Below are positions 34,801-46,335 of a DNA stretch of 64,000 nt, one piece after another (position 1 is the stretch's first letter; every line of letters starts with the position of its first letter). Position numbers and translations under genes: made by a program. The notes beneath the pieces were generated by a model that ran no database searches, was not told where the DNA came from, and saw nothing but the letters and a program-made list of their open reading frames with translations. The DNA is from Azolla caroliniana (taxonomy: Eukaryota; Polypodiophyta), in assembly GCA_043228905.1 (NCBI GenBank), contig JBHGNT010000008.1:22072001-22136000 (forward strand). Direction: 5' to 3'.

Positions 34801-35924
34801 AATGAGCCATTGGAGGATGAAGGATCAATGTGAGGATTAGACGAAGAACCCTCCTGCCTGTCCATTTCAGCCATTAATGATCTTTGGACTTGATAGAGAC
34901 GATGCAACTCACAAAGCTGTGGAAGAAATAATACATCAAGTGAGGATGAGCTAGAGAATCTTCACAACAAAAAAGGCAAAAAATCACTGGAAAGGAAAAT
35001 CTTCTTCCTTTGTAATCTCAATGGGATGGCATCTACTATGTCATCAGGAAAGTGTAAAAAGACAATAAACCTTGATAAAATTTCAAACGAGAAACAATAC
35101 TCTTCATTTGTGATCTTACAGACAAAGAAATGGAATCTAAAAATACAATCACATCAGGTGAATGAAAAAAACTTCAAAAGACCTCAGCAAAAAACCCTCT
35201 TTCTTCCTTATTGATCTCTCATAAACAAAGAAATGGTTTCTATCCATGATGTCATCAGAAGACATAAGAAAACCTAAAAAAATACCTTAGGAAAAACATA
35301 AGAATTGGAACTAACCTGTTCTTTGAAGATGGACTCATGTTTGAGCATTGTCTGCTTCAATTGCTCCACATCATGTCCATCATCAAATGCGGCATCATGT
35401 CCTTCATGCCCCACATCATGCCCTTGATGCCTCACATCATGTTGTTCCATATCATGCCTATTATGCTGCACATCATACCCATTGTGTTTCACATCACACC
35501 CATCCATCAACACATCAAGCCCATTATGCTTCACCCCATATCTTCTATACCCCGCATCACGCCCATCAGTATCCATATGCCCATCAATGTCCACATCTGG
35601 CTCATTATTACTTACATGACACTTCACATCATGCCCATCAGGCTCCAAATCATGCCTGTGATATTTTGCATTACGTCCATCATGCTCCACATCATGCCCA
35701 TTATGCTCACAGCTGGCAGCAACAGCTGGCACGGGAATTGTGCCATTGGATAAAGAAGCATATACATGTTGTTCTACCTTAGTCTCTCTAATGTAAGGAA
35801 TGGCCTGATCAGAGAAGGAGGGCAAGGCAAAGGCTTCATCCGCCTTGCTCCTTGTGTAAGCTTTTGTTCTTTTGCTAGATAGTAAAGCTAGTGATCGTTT
35901 CTCACACTTCATGCTTGTTCCCAT
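31875..35924 (-). CDS. DUF863 family plant protein, three coding exons, ~1132 residues
   Basis: Coding exons on the minus strand: 35924-35316, 34916-34266, 34013-31875; introns GT-AG, all phase 0. The first ATG of the family-type start MGTSMKCEKR is used (the GTG before it is ignored). Family landmarks: VEQLKQTMLKHESIFKEQ joined to LCELHRLYQVQRSLMAEM across intron 1; PTKASFDLNVKVNE; FPHDLNEECVV; RSLKWLADIIPEE; FELLVLSTKPIDPED; and the C-terminal RRGKANKDFKREILPSVA, LSRQEVTEDLQIIEGLI, then PNPKALVRVCSWGESTRRKR. The basic RRSSRRGK and RRKRMSRQR segments suggest a nucleus location (inference). Family function is not established. Oddity: exon 1 carries a long H/D/G-rich degenerate repeat (about residues 70-180) not expected in the family. 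Confidence 0.9.
34084..34240. mobile_element. hAT-like MITE (157 bp) in DUF863 intron 2
   Basis: Terminal inverted repeats of about 30 bp start AGGGCAAAATACCAGAATA at the left and end in its near complement at the right. Flanks TAGATTGA and TAGATTAA match at 7 of 8 bases, as expected of an 8 bp target duplication of hAT elements. No coding content. It ends 25 bp inside the intron from the splice donor at 34265. Confidence 0.65.
35370..35710 (-). repeat. Coding minisatellite in DUF863 exon 1
   Basis: About ten degenerate units of 27-36 bp built on 'catcatgcccat' (plus strand) give H-x-G-H-D-V type repeats in the protein. Unit length is a multiple of three; the frame is kept. The antisense strand is also open in two frames for the same reason. 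Confidence 0.75.
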
Positions 35925-36344
35925 CACTACATATCTATATTGTCAGAGTTGAGCTGAAAAGAAGGCAACAAAATACAGAGAGAATTACATCGCATTACAT
36001 AATTTAGTCCATCGGGAAACCCTTCACTAACTTTGCTTGTGAATGTTATTATTAATTGAGTAAAGGGAAAAAAGATCTTCAACCTGAATGAAGAAATTCT
36101 AGGGTTTCATCAGCTGAAATGATCATGTGGGCAGACAACAACCGCTAATAAAATTCTAACGGAACCCCTAGAAAACCCTAATATGGATAGTCAGGGATAA
36201 ACCCAAAGATGACTTGCCCTGTTGCAGGATAAGGGCAGCAGTAGAGATCATGTGGGCAGAGCCTAAAATTTCTAAAACAAACTCCTAAAGACACCACAGT
36301 AGCCCTAAAATCGCATTAATGAATGCCTCGGGGTACAGAGAGAT

Positions 36345-36388
<44 letters not shown>

Positions 36389-36730
36389 TCCTCTCATCAT
36401 CATTGCTTCATCAGATCGATCTATTCAGAGAAGAAAGAGACAAAAAGAAAGAAAGTAGGTTTAGTTAAGAGTTCAATTCTCGGTAAAGTCGATCTTCCTA
36501 CTCTCTTTCATTCTCCTGTCAATCGATATATGGCAGCAAAACAAGAGGGGGCAGCCCTGAATCTCAGTAGGGCAGCCATAGCCAAAAGAGAAGCTAGGAA
36601 ACAGGGAGAAAGAGGAGAGAAGGAAATCTGAAAAAGAAACAGAGCTCAGTTGTGTGCAGTCAGAAGAAAGAGAGAGACAGAGAGAGAAAGAGAGAGAGAA
36701 GAAGGAATTCATGATGTCTGCATGACCTGT
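35925..36730 (-). promoter_or_regulatory. DUF863 5' leader and likely leader intron
   Basis: TATGTAG just upstream of the start codon looks like a splice acceptor (about 35928), suggesting a leader intron as is common in this family. GA-rich tracts (36345-36390 and 36600-36705) suit a plant 5' leader or promoter. The transcription start is not visible. Confidence 0.35.
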
Positions 36731-36791
36731 CCATAGATTCTACACTTCCACAATTCACCTTTCAACTCCTCTCTCCTCTTCCAAAACAAGC

Positions 36792-36796
<5 letters not shown>

Positions 36797-36870
<74 letters not shown>

Positions 36871-37102
36871 CTCTCTCTCTCTCTCTCTCTCTAACACACA
36901 CACACTATCTCCTCTAGTATCTTTAGGATGGTGTTCACATGAAACCTTGTCGTATGTCGATCTCTCGATTCGGTCCTATCGATCGACAGACACGGCAATT
37001 CCAATCCCACACCATGTATGTATGTATGTATGTATGTATGTATGTATGTATGTATGTATGTATGTATATGTGTGTGTGTGTATGTATGTATATGCATATG
37101 TA

Positions 37103-37135
<33 letters not shown>

Positions 37136-37300
37136 ATGTATGTATGTATGTATGTATGTATGTATGTATGTATGTATGTATGTACGTATGTATGTATATG
37201 TGTGTGTGTATGTATGTATGTATGTATGTGTGTGTGTATATGTATGTATGTATACGTGTATGTGTGTGTGTGTGTATATGTATGTATGTATGGTATCTGT
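36797..37300. repeat. Microsatellite cluster: (CT)n, (CA)n, (CT)n, (TATG)n
   Basis: (CT)n 36797-36836, (CA)n about 36840-36867, (CT)n about 36866-36891, then (TATG)n with TGTG interruptions at 37015-37292. Several long ORFs here are only repeat translation. Confidence 0.95.
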
Positions 37301-38126
37301 ATAGATAGAGACTATGTCTGGTAAGAAGCTCGATTCATCATCAACCGCACACCTGTCCCCACCATTCCATGAGGACAGATTTCTTCTTTTGCCGTCAATC
37401 TCCTCGTCTTGGCTATATGTATTGCATTGATCCTGCCTTCCCTAGCTTGCCTATACCACATTATATGTGAAAACCACTTTTTTGCTCTATGGGCTGTTTA
37501 TGGTGGAGGAACACTGGAAGTGTGAAAAGGTAGAGAGAGAGAGAGAGAGAGAGTCTGTACATTTGTAGTGTACCAAAATGTCACCCAATCATCTCTCTTT
37601 CTAGGGTGTTTAGGGTTGGTTCATGTGTAAACCTCTTTGTTGTACTGTATCATCTCTGATCTCACAAAACACTCAATTCCATGTGCCATTTTAAAGGCAG
37701 GCTCACTATCTTTTTGACGTCTACGAAAGACCAATCGCGATCTGTGCAATGAGATCAAGCCTGTGGCAAGGATCGAACTTGGGTTCTCTATCGAGATGAG
37801 ACAAATCTTGTGGGGTGGAAGATCCACCTACTACTTTTTGGTGAGATCGGTTGTTTGGTAGAGGGAGGAGAGAGAAAATGTGGAAAACTAAAGCTCTCTT
37901 CGTCTGTAACAACTTCAAGGATGGTTTCACATAAAAGCCTCTTGTTATATGCTGCATTGTTTGCGTAGGCAAAAAATTCGGTAGAAAGCTTGACTCTACC
38001 TCGAGCCTTCTAGCCATGTCAAATGGAGAACAAATAATAATAATTTGAGTATTGAGTAAGCAATGTGTGTGTGTTTGGATTTATACCTTCTGCAGTAGAG
38101 AGAGGAGATAGAGAAAGTGTAAAGAT

Positions 38127-38201
<75 letters not shown>

Positions 38202-38600
38202 AGTGTGTGTGAATAATTGTGCAACCTCTCTCCAACATCTTTGGGTTTGATTCACATGAAGTCTCGAGTTATAAAATATATTGTCCATTGGCTTGCGAAA
38301 AGCTAGATCTATTGGGAGCCTTTCAACTTTGCCATTTTGCGCCAAGGTAGAAAGACCATATGTGTGGAAGATGTACCTACCCCTTTCTGTTTAGGTTGGC
38401 ATCTTCTAAAGAGAGAGGAGAGAATGTTTGAAAGATAAAGAGGGATGAGAGAGAATATGTTATCCTTGAACATGTGCAAAATATTGAACAAATGGGATGC
38501 TATCTGTCGGTCTATATATAAGCCAAGTTCGCATGAAGTCTCACAATAAAGGTCATTTGTGTATGTTGTTCATTATCCAATAAAGAACATTGCAAACCTC
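36900..38600. repeat. Degenerate ~300 bp tandem repeat carrying GA microsatellites
   Basis: Five diverged units are marked by 'atctttrggrtkgrttcacatgaa' type cores near 36920, 37598, 37910, 38235 and 38528, each tied to a GA/CT run (for example 37532-37551 and 38131-38193) and a 'gaagatscacctac' type tail. A B-box-like AGTTCGATCC (minus, about 37768) suggests a SINE-derived start. Confidence 0.5.
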
Positions 38601-41600
38601 GTAAGACACTTTCACACCTTGAATGAGGAGTGGAGTAATTTATTGATTCACGTGGAGCATTTCACAATACAATTGCATATTGAATGAGGGCTGGTGAGGA
38701 GAGTATAGGGGGTCACCGCCTTGTAAAACACGATCACTCGACTACAAACAAGGAAAATAGTATAGATGGATGAAGGAGTAAAACTAACCGAAAAACTCTA
38801 AATATTAGGACCTAGGAAGTGGAATGGGATATAAATGTAATAATATGGTTGGGCGATAGATAGGTTAGGTGGGAATCAATATATAGAATAATCTTCTTTG
38901 AACTTGATGGATTTGTAGAATGGCTTGGTGGATGGTGGAAATCTCGGCCATTTGCATTAGGCTCAACGTCCCTTCTTGGAAACATAACTATATGCAAGAA
39001 GATATAGAGATAACAAGAATGAGGTAATTATCAACAGTTAAAACAATGCAATAGGGAGAGTTGACGAACAAATGAATTCTTTGTGATACAAAATGCTAGA
39101 TAAACATTAAGAGAAATAGAATATGGAATAAGGATTCAAACGTGACAAACGTGGAGAGATTGTAACACTAATTGACCTCAAAACTGTCAAGAAATTGAGA
39201 TTTCTTCTTTAGTAGTTGCAAATCTTTCAAGGCTTATATCTACCTCGTTACTGCTCCAATTTGAGTGAAATAATGTTCTATAGATATGCTCATCAAGAGG
39301 AATCCAAAGACACCTTAATTGCAGACAAGGGCCTTCATATGCCTCCAATAGAGCCTTCTAAAGTTTTCGATTAACATATGTTGTTCTCTTTCACATAGCT
39401 ATGCAACCACTGCTTACATAGGCCAAGTAGTTCCCTAGTTTTGTTGTGGGAGGAGCTTTATATACTTCCTCTATTCTTATCATGGTGTCTCACGTCTATT
39501 TAGCCTTTTCTTTTTCTTCTTTATGTATCCCATCTTTACCTTTGTTTGTAACCATCTCAAAAAAAGCGCCACTCCTAATTACAAATATGGCCTAAGCCAT
39601 TATGCCAAGCATAATATGAACCATACGTACCATACGTACATTCACATTCGTGATTGATTGAACCATTCGCGTAAGAAAAACACCCTCAAAGAATGATAAA
39701 TACCATACTTTTAGATTATCTATTTATTATGAGGTAAATAAGCCTAAAAAATGAAAAAAAAAAATTAAAAAAACATTAAAAAAATGGGAAAAAAACACAA
39801 GAATATTTGAATAACATTCGCATTCGTTTTCCAACGTAGGAAAACGAATCTTATGCTAGACGAACACGAATTTTACGTACTATGCTGCCAAGTACTTAAA
39901 CCCCACACTTCCACACCTGTTGTGTCATTACTTTTAAAACAAAAAATGACACACATATTGTGAAATGCACATAAAGAGAATCCAAACTAGTCTATCTTGC
40001 TCCTTACTTCCTACTTAATTTATAGTTGATACAGAGATACCCATTTGGGTTGGTTTCGCTACAAACTAATGCATGGATACTTGCATGAAGGCCTCTGTTT
40101 GTTAAAAAGGTGGCATAATTTGTGCTTGCTACAAAGGTGGCACAAAGGTACACCATGATATGTATATTGCCATTATCATAAATAAGATGGCATGCATCAC
40201 TTAACTAATTTGAGCACATGTGACCAAATTAATGAACACCTTGGACAACAACACATTGTACACGTGATAATTAGTGTAGTCTTATGCATGATAGGCAAGT
40301 GGTGAACAACCATGCTAACAAAGTGGTGAGAATGTGGTAAGGCTAAGTGACGAGCATGCAAAAACTGAAGGGTATAATATATAGGGAGGTTCTTATTCCG
40401 GTTCAATGCTAGTTTTCAATTTACATGTTCAAACTTGCTCATGTACTCTTGTACTTTTTGTTTACAATTTGTTTTTCTATTTTTTACGGAAACTTTGTTG
40501 AGTCTTCCATGGTAGGTATCACCTCACTATGTCATTAAGAATACACGTATGTTCTATTAGGTCTAGAGTGCTTAAGACATATATTTGTCATCAACATAAA
40601 AGGACTATATCTAGTTGATGTATGCTTAGAGCTATTATAATCAAACTCCAATATAGGAAGATATTGTTCACATTTAGTAGACATCTTAGTGGCATATGCT
40701 CGAAGCATATTCTCTTATCTCATTAACTCGATTTGTTTGTCTATTAGACTAAGGGTGGGTTGTGTAACTCATGCTCAAAGTAATTTCTATTTTCTTAAAG
40801 CTTTGAGTCCAGAAATCACTACAAATTTCAAAACTTAGTATCTCTATCACTCACTATATCCATTGGTAACAAGTTGAAAGTCCAAATTACACCATTGATA
40901 TATTGAACTATTCCATCCGCCAAATGGACTTTGTAAGTGTGAACTACCAAAGTCAAATAAGAAATATATTAAAGAAAAATACTAGTAAGACCAATGACAC
41001 AAAGCAAATTATTAATTTGTAGCAGATGTTTTGGAAAATATCATGAGCAATAACTTAGATGTTGAATATGAACCTCAAGAATATCAATATAATTGAACCA
41101 GAGACAATGTTGTCCTTGCCGAAGGGTTGTTGATGAATGATATACCACTTGATATGTATGAGAACGCTCGTGCATGTGAATGACAATACCTTTCGAGATA
41201 CTAGTTCAACAATACACTAACTTGTTGTATTATTCATGCATGTATGCCCATACATGGGCACAACACGATTTACTTGAAGGTTGGGCCTTCGAGTAATTGA
41301 ATTGACTCGAAGGTTTGACCTCCTGGCAAATCAATTCGGTCAAGTGTTTTTAAGTTATGGCAAAATTTTCCATCTTGCAATTTTCTTGCCACACTCATGA
41401 GTGTTGTGTAGGGCATCAAATTCATGAAATCTAATGTTGGGGCTTCGATTCCCATCACACGTCATTTTTTTGTTCCTTCGTATATCTCTTCTTTAGAACT
41501 TAAATTTTTGAGCCAAATTTTTTATTGCATTGGTCTCGAGAATGGCATGACGATGTGTGACGTTCACTTGGAAATCATGGATTTGAATTCGGCCTAACAT

Positions 41601-41835
41601 AAATTTAAGACAATTTTATGTGTAGCTTTTTACCCAATGGTCAATTTTTTCGAACAGAAAATTACTCAGTGTCCTCAATTTCGAGGACATTGACCTATGG
41701 TTGATGCACTATGGGTGGTCTTGTTAACATATAAGAAATAAGGTAGTAGCTACAATCATTCACCTCTCCTCTCAAGCTGTTCACATTGATTATATGCCTT
41801 TGTGCCAATGGAGTTTTGCTTCCATGTTGACAACA
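38601..41835. other. Intergenic, AT-rich; one MITE candidate, one SINE candidate
   Basis: No gene found. At 39597-39890 the ends are partly inverted ('cgtacattcacattcgtg' and its near complement), enclosing an A-rich core, which may be an old MITE. At 41553-41604 a SINE-like piece has a B box GGATTTGAATTC. The ORF at 41270-41458 (minus) shows no motif. Confidence 0.3.
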
Positions 41836-42440
41836 TTTACCGAGTGGTTAGGACCCCTATATACCCTATTCATGGCGAGTTGGTCCAGAGTGGTTGTCAA
41901 TCATTGCTGATCCATTAACCTCACTTGTGCTAATATAGTGAACTCTCATTCACCTCTCTAAGCAATGGTAACCTTTCTTAAAAGTTTGGTAATACCCTAA
42001 TGAGGTTCACCATTATTCACATGTGGTAGTAAAAACGAGAAAAATGATTGTAAATATAGGAAATAACCACACCTCAATTAATATAATCACACACAACACA
42101 AATAATAGGAGCAATGGCTAGGGTAGCACTCATCGCAATCACTCAACTCACAACTAGTATATAAAGACAAGAGAAAAGGAGAAAGCTCTAGCTTGATTAC
42201 AAGGGGCTTGAGAGTAAAGAATAAAGAAGAAGCTATAACAAGCGCTAAAGTGATTTTTATAGCTCACTAAAAAAAGGTTGCCCCCTTTCACATGTGGGCA
42301 ACCATTAGGCCTAAAGCTCTAGAGCCAAATTTGTTCTATTTGCCTTTTCTTGGTCTTCATTTAGTCTTTAGTACCAATGTCATTGCTTATGTCTTCATGG
42401 GTCATGCCATGTATGGTAGATACTTAACATCCATCCTTCA
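41836..42440. repeat. Dispersed repeat family, copy 1 (LTR-like)
   Basis: It shares ordered similarity with 52975-54160: 'agagtggttgtcaat', 'gaactctcattcacctctct', 'aaccacacctcaattaa', 'ttttatagctcact', 'aaaaaggttg' and a tail 'catgtatggtagatacttaaca'. Copy 2 is split by a LINE-type insertion. The family may be a solo LTR, but the ends are not clear. Confidence 0.55.
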
Positions 42441-43575
42441 AAAGCTTCGACTAGTGCTTTACAATAGGGTCATGCGCTTGTTCCACATTGTTATTGGCCT
42501 CAATGTTATAAAAAAGCATGATGATGGTGTAATGTGGCTTGTGTGAAGGAGGAAAAGTGTCGAATTCAAGTTTAAGATGGGTTAAAGGGTTTGGTGAAAG
42601 ACGTAAGTAGAAGGAAATGAGAGGAGAAAAAACTTAGAACAACTAATGGTAGCTCAAGTGACAAGAGTTATCCACTTAAATGAAAAGGTTGAGGGTTAAC
42701 CCCATTAGGTACGATAAAGGGAAAATATGAGCTATAATGCTAAAGTGATTAACAATAAAGTGAACATAGATACAACAACAATCATTTTGCAAGCACTATG
42801 CACCCTTGATAAGATAAGGATAGGTGCATGCTAAATAAGGCACTATTATTCTTATTTGACATGGAGCACTACAAAATGGTTTTAAATGACCAAGAGAGCT
42901 CAATCTTGAGTTCCTTTTTTTGGGAATTTAAGTGCCCAAACTTTGACAAAATTCTAATAATTGGAGTTTAGGGTTTTCTAAATATTCTTCTTAATAGGAT
43001 ATGGGGGTTTGGGTGAAACTTTAGGAGTAAGTTATTCGAGGGTGCATGGAACCTATGACAAAGAAAGTTGTTGAAGTCATTGTGCGCAACCAGGCTACGT
43101 TGAAACTCAACTAAAATCTTTTTATCTATCTTTGAGCTTAGTTACTCATGGGGCTTCATGTTTTTATTTCCCATACCCTATGTCAAAGGGATTCTATTCA
43201 TTGTAAATTTGGATATTAATATTGGTTTTGTTTTATTTCAATTATTTGACAGAAAATTTTGCTATGTTATTTTGATTGTAATGAACTTGCTTGATTTGTA
43301 AACAGGGTTTATAGGGATTTTGGATCAACAAGAATCATAACGGATTTCTCGGTTTGAAAATCTAATCATGGAGGGAAAAACAAGTGTAATGCACTTCAAT
43401 TTTGTAGAAGGCTTATGTGATTTTAAGCTTCCAATGTTTTACTTTTCATCAACGAGCTTACTCCACCTAAGTTGCAATGAAATTTTCGGCATGGAAATTT
43501 GAGCACTGGTATGAATTCTATGACAATATGTTTTTTATTTCGAGTGATGAGATTCAAACCGCCATACTGAATTTC
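42441..43575. other. Intergenic with a SINE candidate at 42640-42705
   Basis: The A box TAGCTCAAGTG (42650-42660) and B-box-like GGTTAACCCC (about 42693-42702) are spaced as in tRNA-derived SINEs. Otherwise no gene recognised. Confidence 0.35.
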
Positions 43576-43580
43576 GATTG

Positions 43581-43874
43581 TGTTGAGCAAGCAAGCTCAA
43601 CCCGATCCGGATCGACTGAATAAGATAGAGCCCGATCGTATCCGGAACCAGGAGACGGATCGAAGAGCCGGATTCGAGTGCGAACCGGAAGCCTAGTAGT
43701 AGCCTAGACTACTAGGTAATCATTGTCTCGTAGTTAGTGTCAGTCGCTTGTATGAGCATTGAAGTACATAGTACCTCTGTCAGTCCTTTTCAGGACTTGT
43801 ATAAATAATGTTGTTTAGCACATTGTACATACAAAGAGTTTTTAGAGTGTTATTTTGAATTGAGTTTATGTTTT

Positions 43875-43926
<52 letters not shown>

Positions 43927-44028
43927 CTACGTACGCGTACTCTCTTTGTGTGTTGAGCTTTCCTTTCATCTTCTGTTGCTATCCGGCTGAGCCGGTTTGT
44001 CAAACGCTTCCACACGTTTACTTTGACA
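43581..44028 (+). repeat. Copia 5' LTR (448 bp)
   Basis: Begins TGTTGAGCAAGC, ends ACTTTGACA. TATA box TGTATAAATA at 43798-43807. A (CT)n run at about 43878-43925 is longer than in the 3' LTR. Confidence 0.95.
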
Positions 44029-44046
44029 TGGTATAAGAGCGCGAGG
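44029..44046 (+). other. Copia primer binding site
   Basis: TGGTATAAGAGCGCGAGG directly follows the LTR end; it is a variant of the initiator-Met tRNA primer site TGGTATCAGAGC. Confidence 0.8.
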
Positions 44047-44121
44047 GTTGAGAACCTCTGCAACCGACATATGCTTTCGAACACAAACCCTAATACCCGG
44101 TAAGGACAAACAGAAAAAGAT

Positions 44122-44960
44122 ATGGACAGAGGTATGGCGAGTTCACTTCCCACAGAGAAGCTCGACCTGAGCAACTACACATCCTGGTCATATAAAATGC
44201 ACCAGTACCTGCTGGGGCATGGATATTGGAGCTACGTGGAAGGAACCAACTAGGTAGCACCGTAGCCGACACACAAGGACTTCCCGGCATGGGAGCAAGA
44301 AGCGAGCCGGGTTTTGTACTGCCTCACTTCTTGTATGCATGATTAGATGCTCGGCTACATCAAGGATGCAAAAACGCCGACGGAGGCCTGGGAAAATCTT
44401 CGGAAGATTTTCACCATGAGTACCACAACCTGCAAGTTACAGCTCTGACAAGAGCTAAACAACATTCGACAAAGAGATATGTTGGTTACGAACTACACTG
44501 CCAAGATAAAGGAGATTTGTGACGCGCTTGGGTCCATCAACGTGACGGTGGACGAAGATAGGATGATTCAAATATGCCTCGGTGGTCTAGCACAACGGTA
44601 CGGGCCAATTCTGATGGCAATTTGCACCTGGGAGAAGCCACCATCCTTCTTCGACTTACAATCAATGTTGATGGTCGAAGAAAACCACGCGAGTGGGTCG
44701 AGGATCACTCAATCAGACAACCAGATGTTGTACATGGAGGCAAATCAGTCCCATGGGCATGGAGGACGAGGTGGGTCGGCATGCAATGGAGGCAGCTAGC
44801 AAGAGTAGAACCGAAGGCACAGAGACAGTGCCGATAGCAGTTCCGGACCCTCCACAAGCAGGGGGAGTCGAGTCGGAGCCGGAAACCGACACGGAATGTT
44901 GGTACTATGGCAAGAAAGGTCATAGAGAGAGCGAGTGTTGGAAGAAGCGTGCCGATTCGG
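44122..44960 (+). pseudogene. Copia gag (stops, frameshift, damaged zinc knuckle)
   Basis: ATG at 44122. Gag of the UBN2/retrotran_gag type: KLDLSNYTSWSYKMHQYLLG, AKTPTEAWENLRKIF, QELNNIRQRDM, YTAKIKEICDALGSIN, CLGGLAQRYG. In-frame stops at 44251 (TAG), 44263 (TAG), 44344 (TAG), 44446 (TGA), 44797 (TAG) and 44806 (TAG). A shift near 44700-44800 moves the frame into the one holding the zinc knuckle (44897-44938), CWYYGKKGHRESEC, in which the second Cys of C-x2-C-x4-H-x4-C is Tyr. Close relative of the gag at 63326. Confidence 0.85.
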
Positions 44961-45480
44961 ATAAATCCGGATCCAACAAGGCCGGACAAGGGAACCAACA
45001 AAGCTCGCACTACGTAGAAGGATCGGAAGGATCCGGAATCGGGAAGACGGGTAAAGGGCCAACCTTCGTGATGAAGCACAAGGCTAACTCGATGAAGAAG
45101 AATAATTCCAAATCGGAAGAAGTATGGTACGTTGATTCTGGAGCGTCCAACCACATGACAAGCCATGAAGAGTGGTTCTCTTTTTTGGAGAAACCGGAAC
45201 AACCGGGGATTGTCGAAACCGGAGACGACACCCCTCACCCAATTGTGCATGTCGGAGAAGTCCCTTTAAGCCATGTCGGACAAAAGGGGAAGGTGATGAA
45301 TGTACTACACGTTACGACTATCACAAAGAACTTGGTGTCGGTTGGACAAATCGTCGACTAAGGGATGCATGTGCGGTTTACGCACCTCGGTTGCATCATC
45401 GAGGAAGAAGGCTGGATAATTGCGCAAGGGCGCAGAGAAGGGAGGATGCTCATCCTCAATACTAATGATGTTGGCACCGC
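44961..45480 (+). pseudogene. Copia aspartic protease
   Basis: Open from the zinc knuckle to the stop at 45359-45361. VWYVDSGASNHMTSHEEWF holds the catalytic D-S-G-A. NLVSVGQIVD and, past the stop, GCIIEEEGWIIAQGRREGRM continue the usual protease to integrase linker. Confidence 0.85.
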
Positions 45481-46335
45481 CATGTTTGCCAAAGGATAGA
45501 AGATTGAATCGGATATCGATCTCTGGCATAAGCGAATCGGCCACGTCAACTACCGGAGACTTCAAGATCTGCAATCGAAACAAGTTGTGTTCGGATTACC
45601 GAAGTTTAGTGGCCGGAAGGCCCAAATATGTGAAGCCTGCCAACTCGGAAAGCAACACCGGCTTCCATTCCCCACCGAACGAAACCAGCGCCGTAACAAG
45701 CTTGATCTAATCCATTCGGATGTATGGGGACCGGCACAGAACGTTAGTCTTGGCGGGAGTCGGTATTTCATCTCCTTCATCGACGACTACAGCCGACACA
45801 CGTGGATCTATCTCATCGAGAAGAAAAGAGAAGTTTTCGATTGTTTCTGGAACCTTCAAAGCTTAGTCGAAAGGGTTATGGAGAGGAAGATCAAGTGCCT
45901 GCGATCGGATGGCGGAAAAGAATACTTTTCCGGCCAATTCAACAGTTATCTGCAGCAGAATGGAATTTGGAGAGAATTCAACTACTGAAACACACTGGAA
46001 CAAAACTGTGTGGCTAAGAGAAAGAACCGATCGATTGTCGACGTGGCAAGGGCAATGCTGGAGGAGAAGAGCATGCCCCAATTCTATTGGGTTGAGGCGG
46101 TCCGGATGGCCGTGTACATCCAAAACCGGATCGGAGACAAGGTGTCAGCACATGAGCTGTATTTCTGGCGGAAGCCGAATTTGAGGCACCTTCGGATATT
46201 CTGTAGCATAGCATATGTGCATGTACCGGATGAGAAGCGGAAGAAGCTAGATTCGAAGTTGGAGAAATGCATCCTAGTCAGTTACTCGCATGAGCAGAAG
46301 GGGTATAAGTGTTATGACCCCCAGACTAAATAGGT
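45481..46335 (+). pseudogene. Copia integrase
   Basis: The HHCC zinc domain reads LWHKRIGHVNYRRLQDLQ, then ICEACQLGKQHRLPFP. The DDE core: LIHSDVWGP, FIDDYSRHTWIYLI, SDGGKEYFSGQF. Then RKNRSIVDVARAMLEEKSMP. Stops at about 45497 (TAG), 45987 (TGA) and 46331 (TAG). QNCVAKRKN has Cys where the family has Gly. Confidence 0.9.

Noticed and set aside
35337-35782. Two His/Ile/Met-rich plus-strand ORFs of ~140 codons
   Set aside because: Antisense to the coding minisatellite of DUF863 exon 1; the sense frame matches the family and splices correctly.
36939-37324. Long Cys/Met/Tyr/Val ORFs on the plus strand in three frames
   Set aside because: They are translations of the (TATG)n microsatellite; all frames stay open because the repeat has no stop.
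39597-39890. Confident MITE call
   Set aside because: Ends are only partly complementary and no target duplication was found; kept as a mention only.
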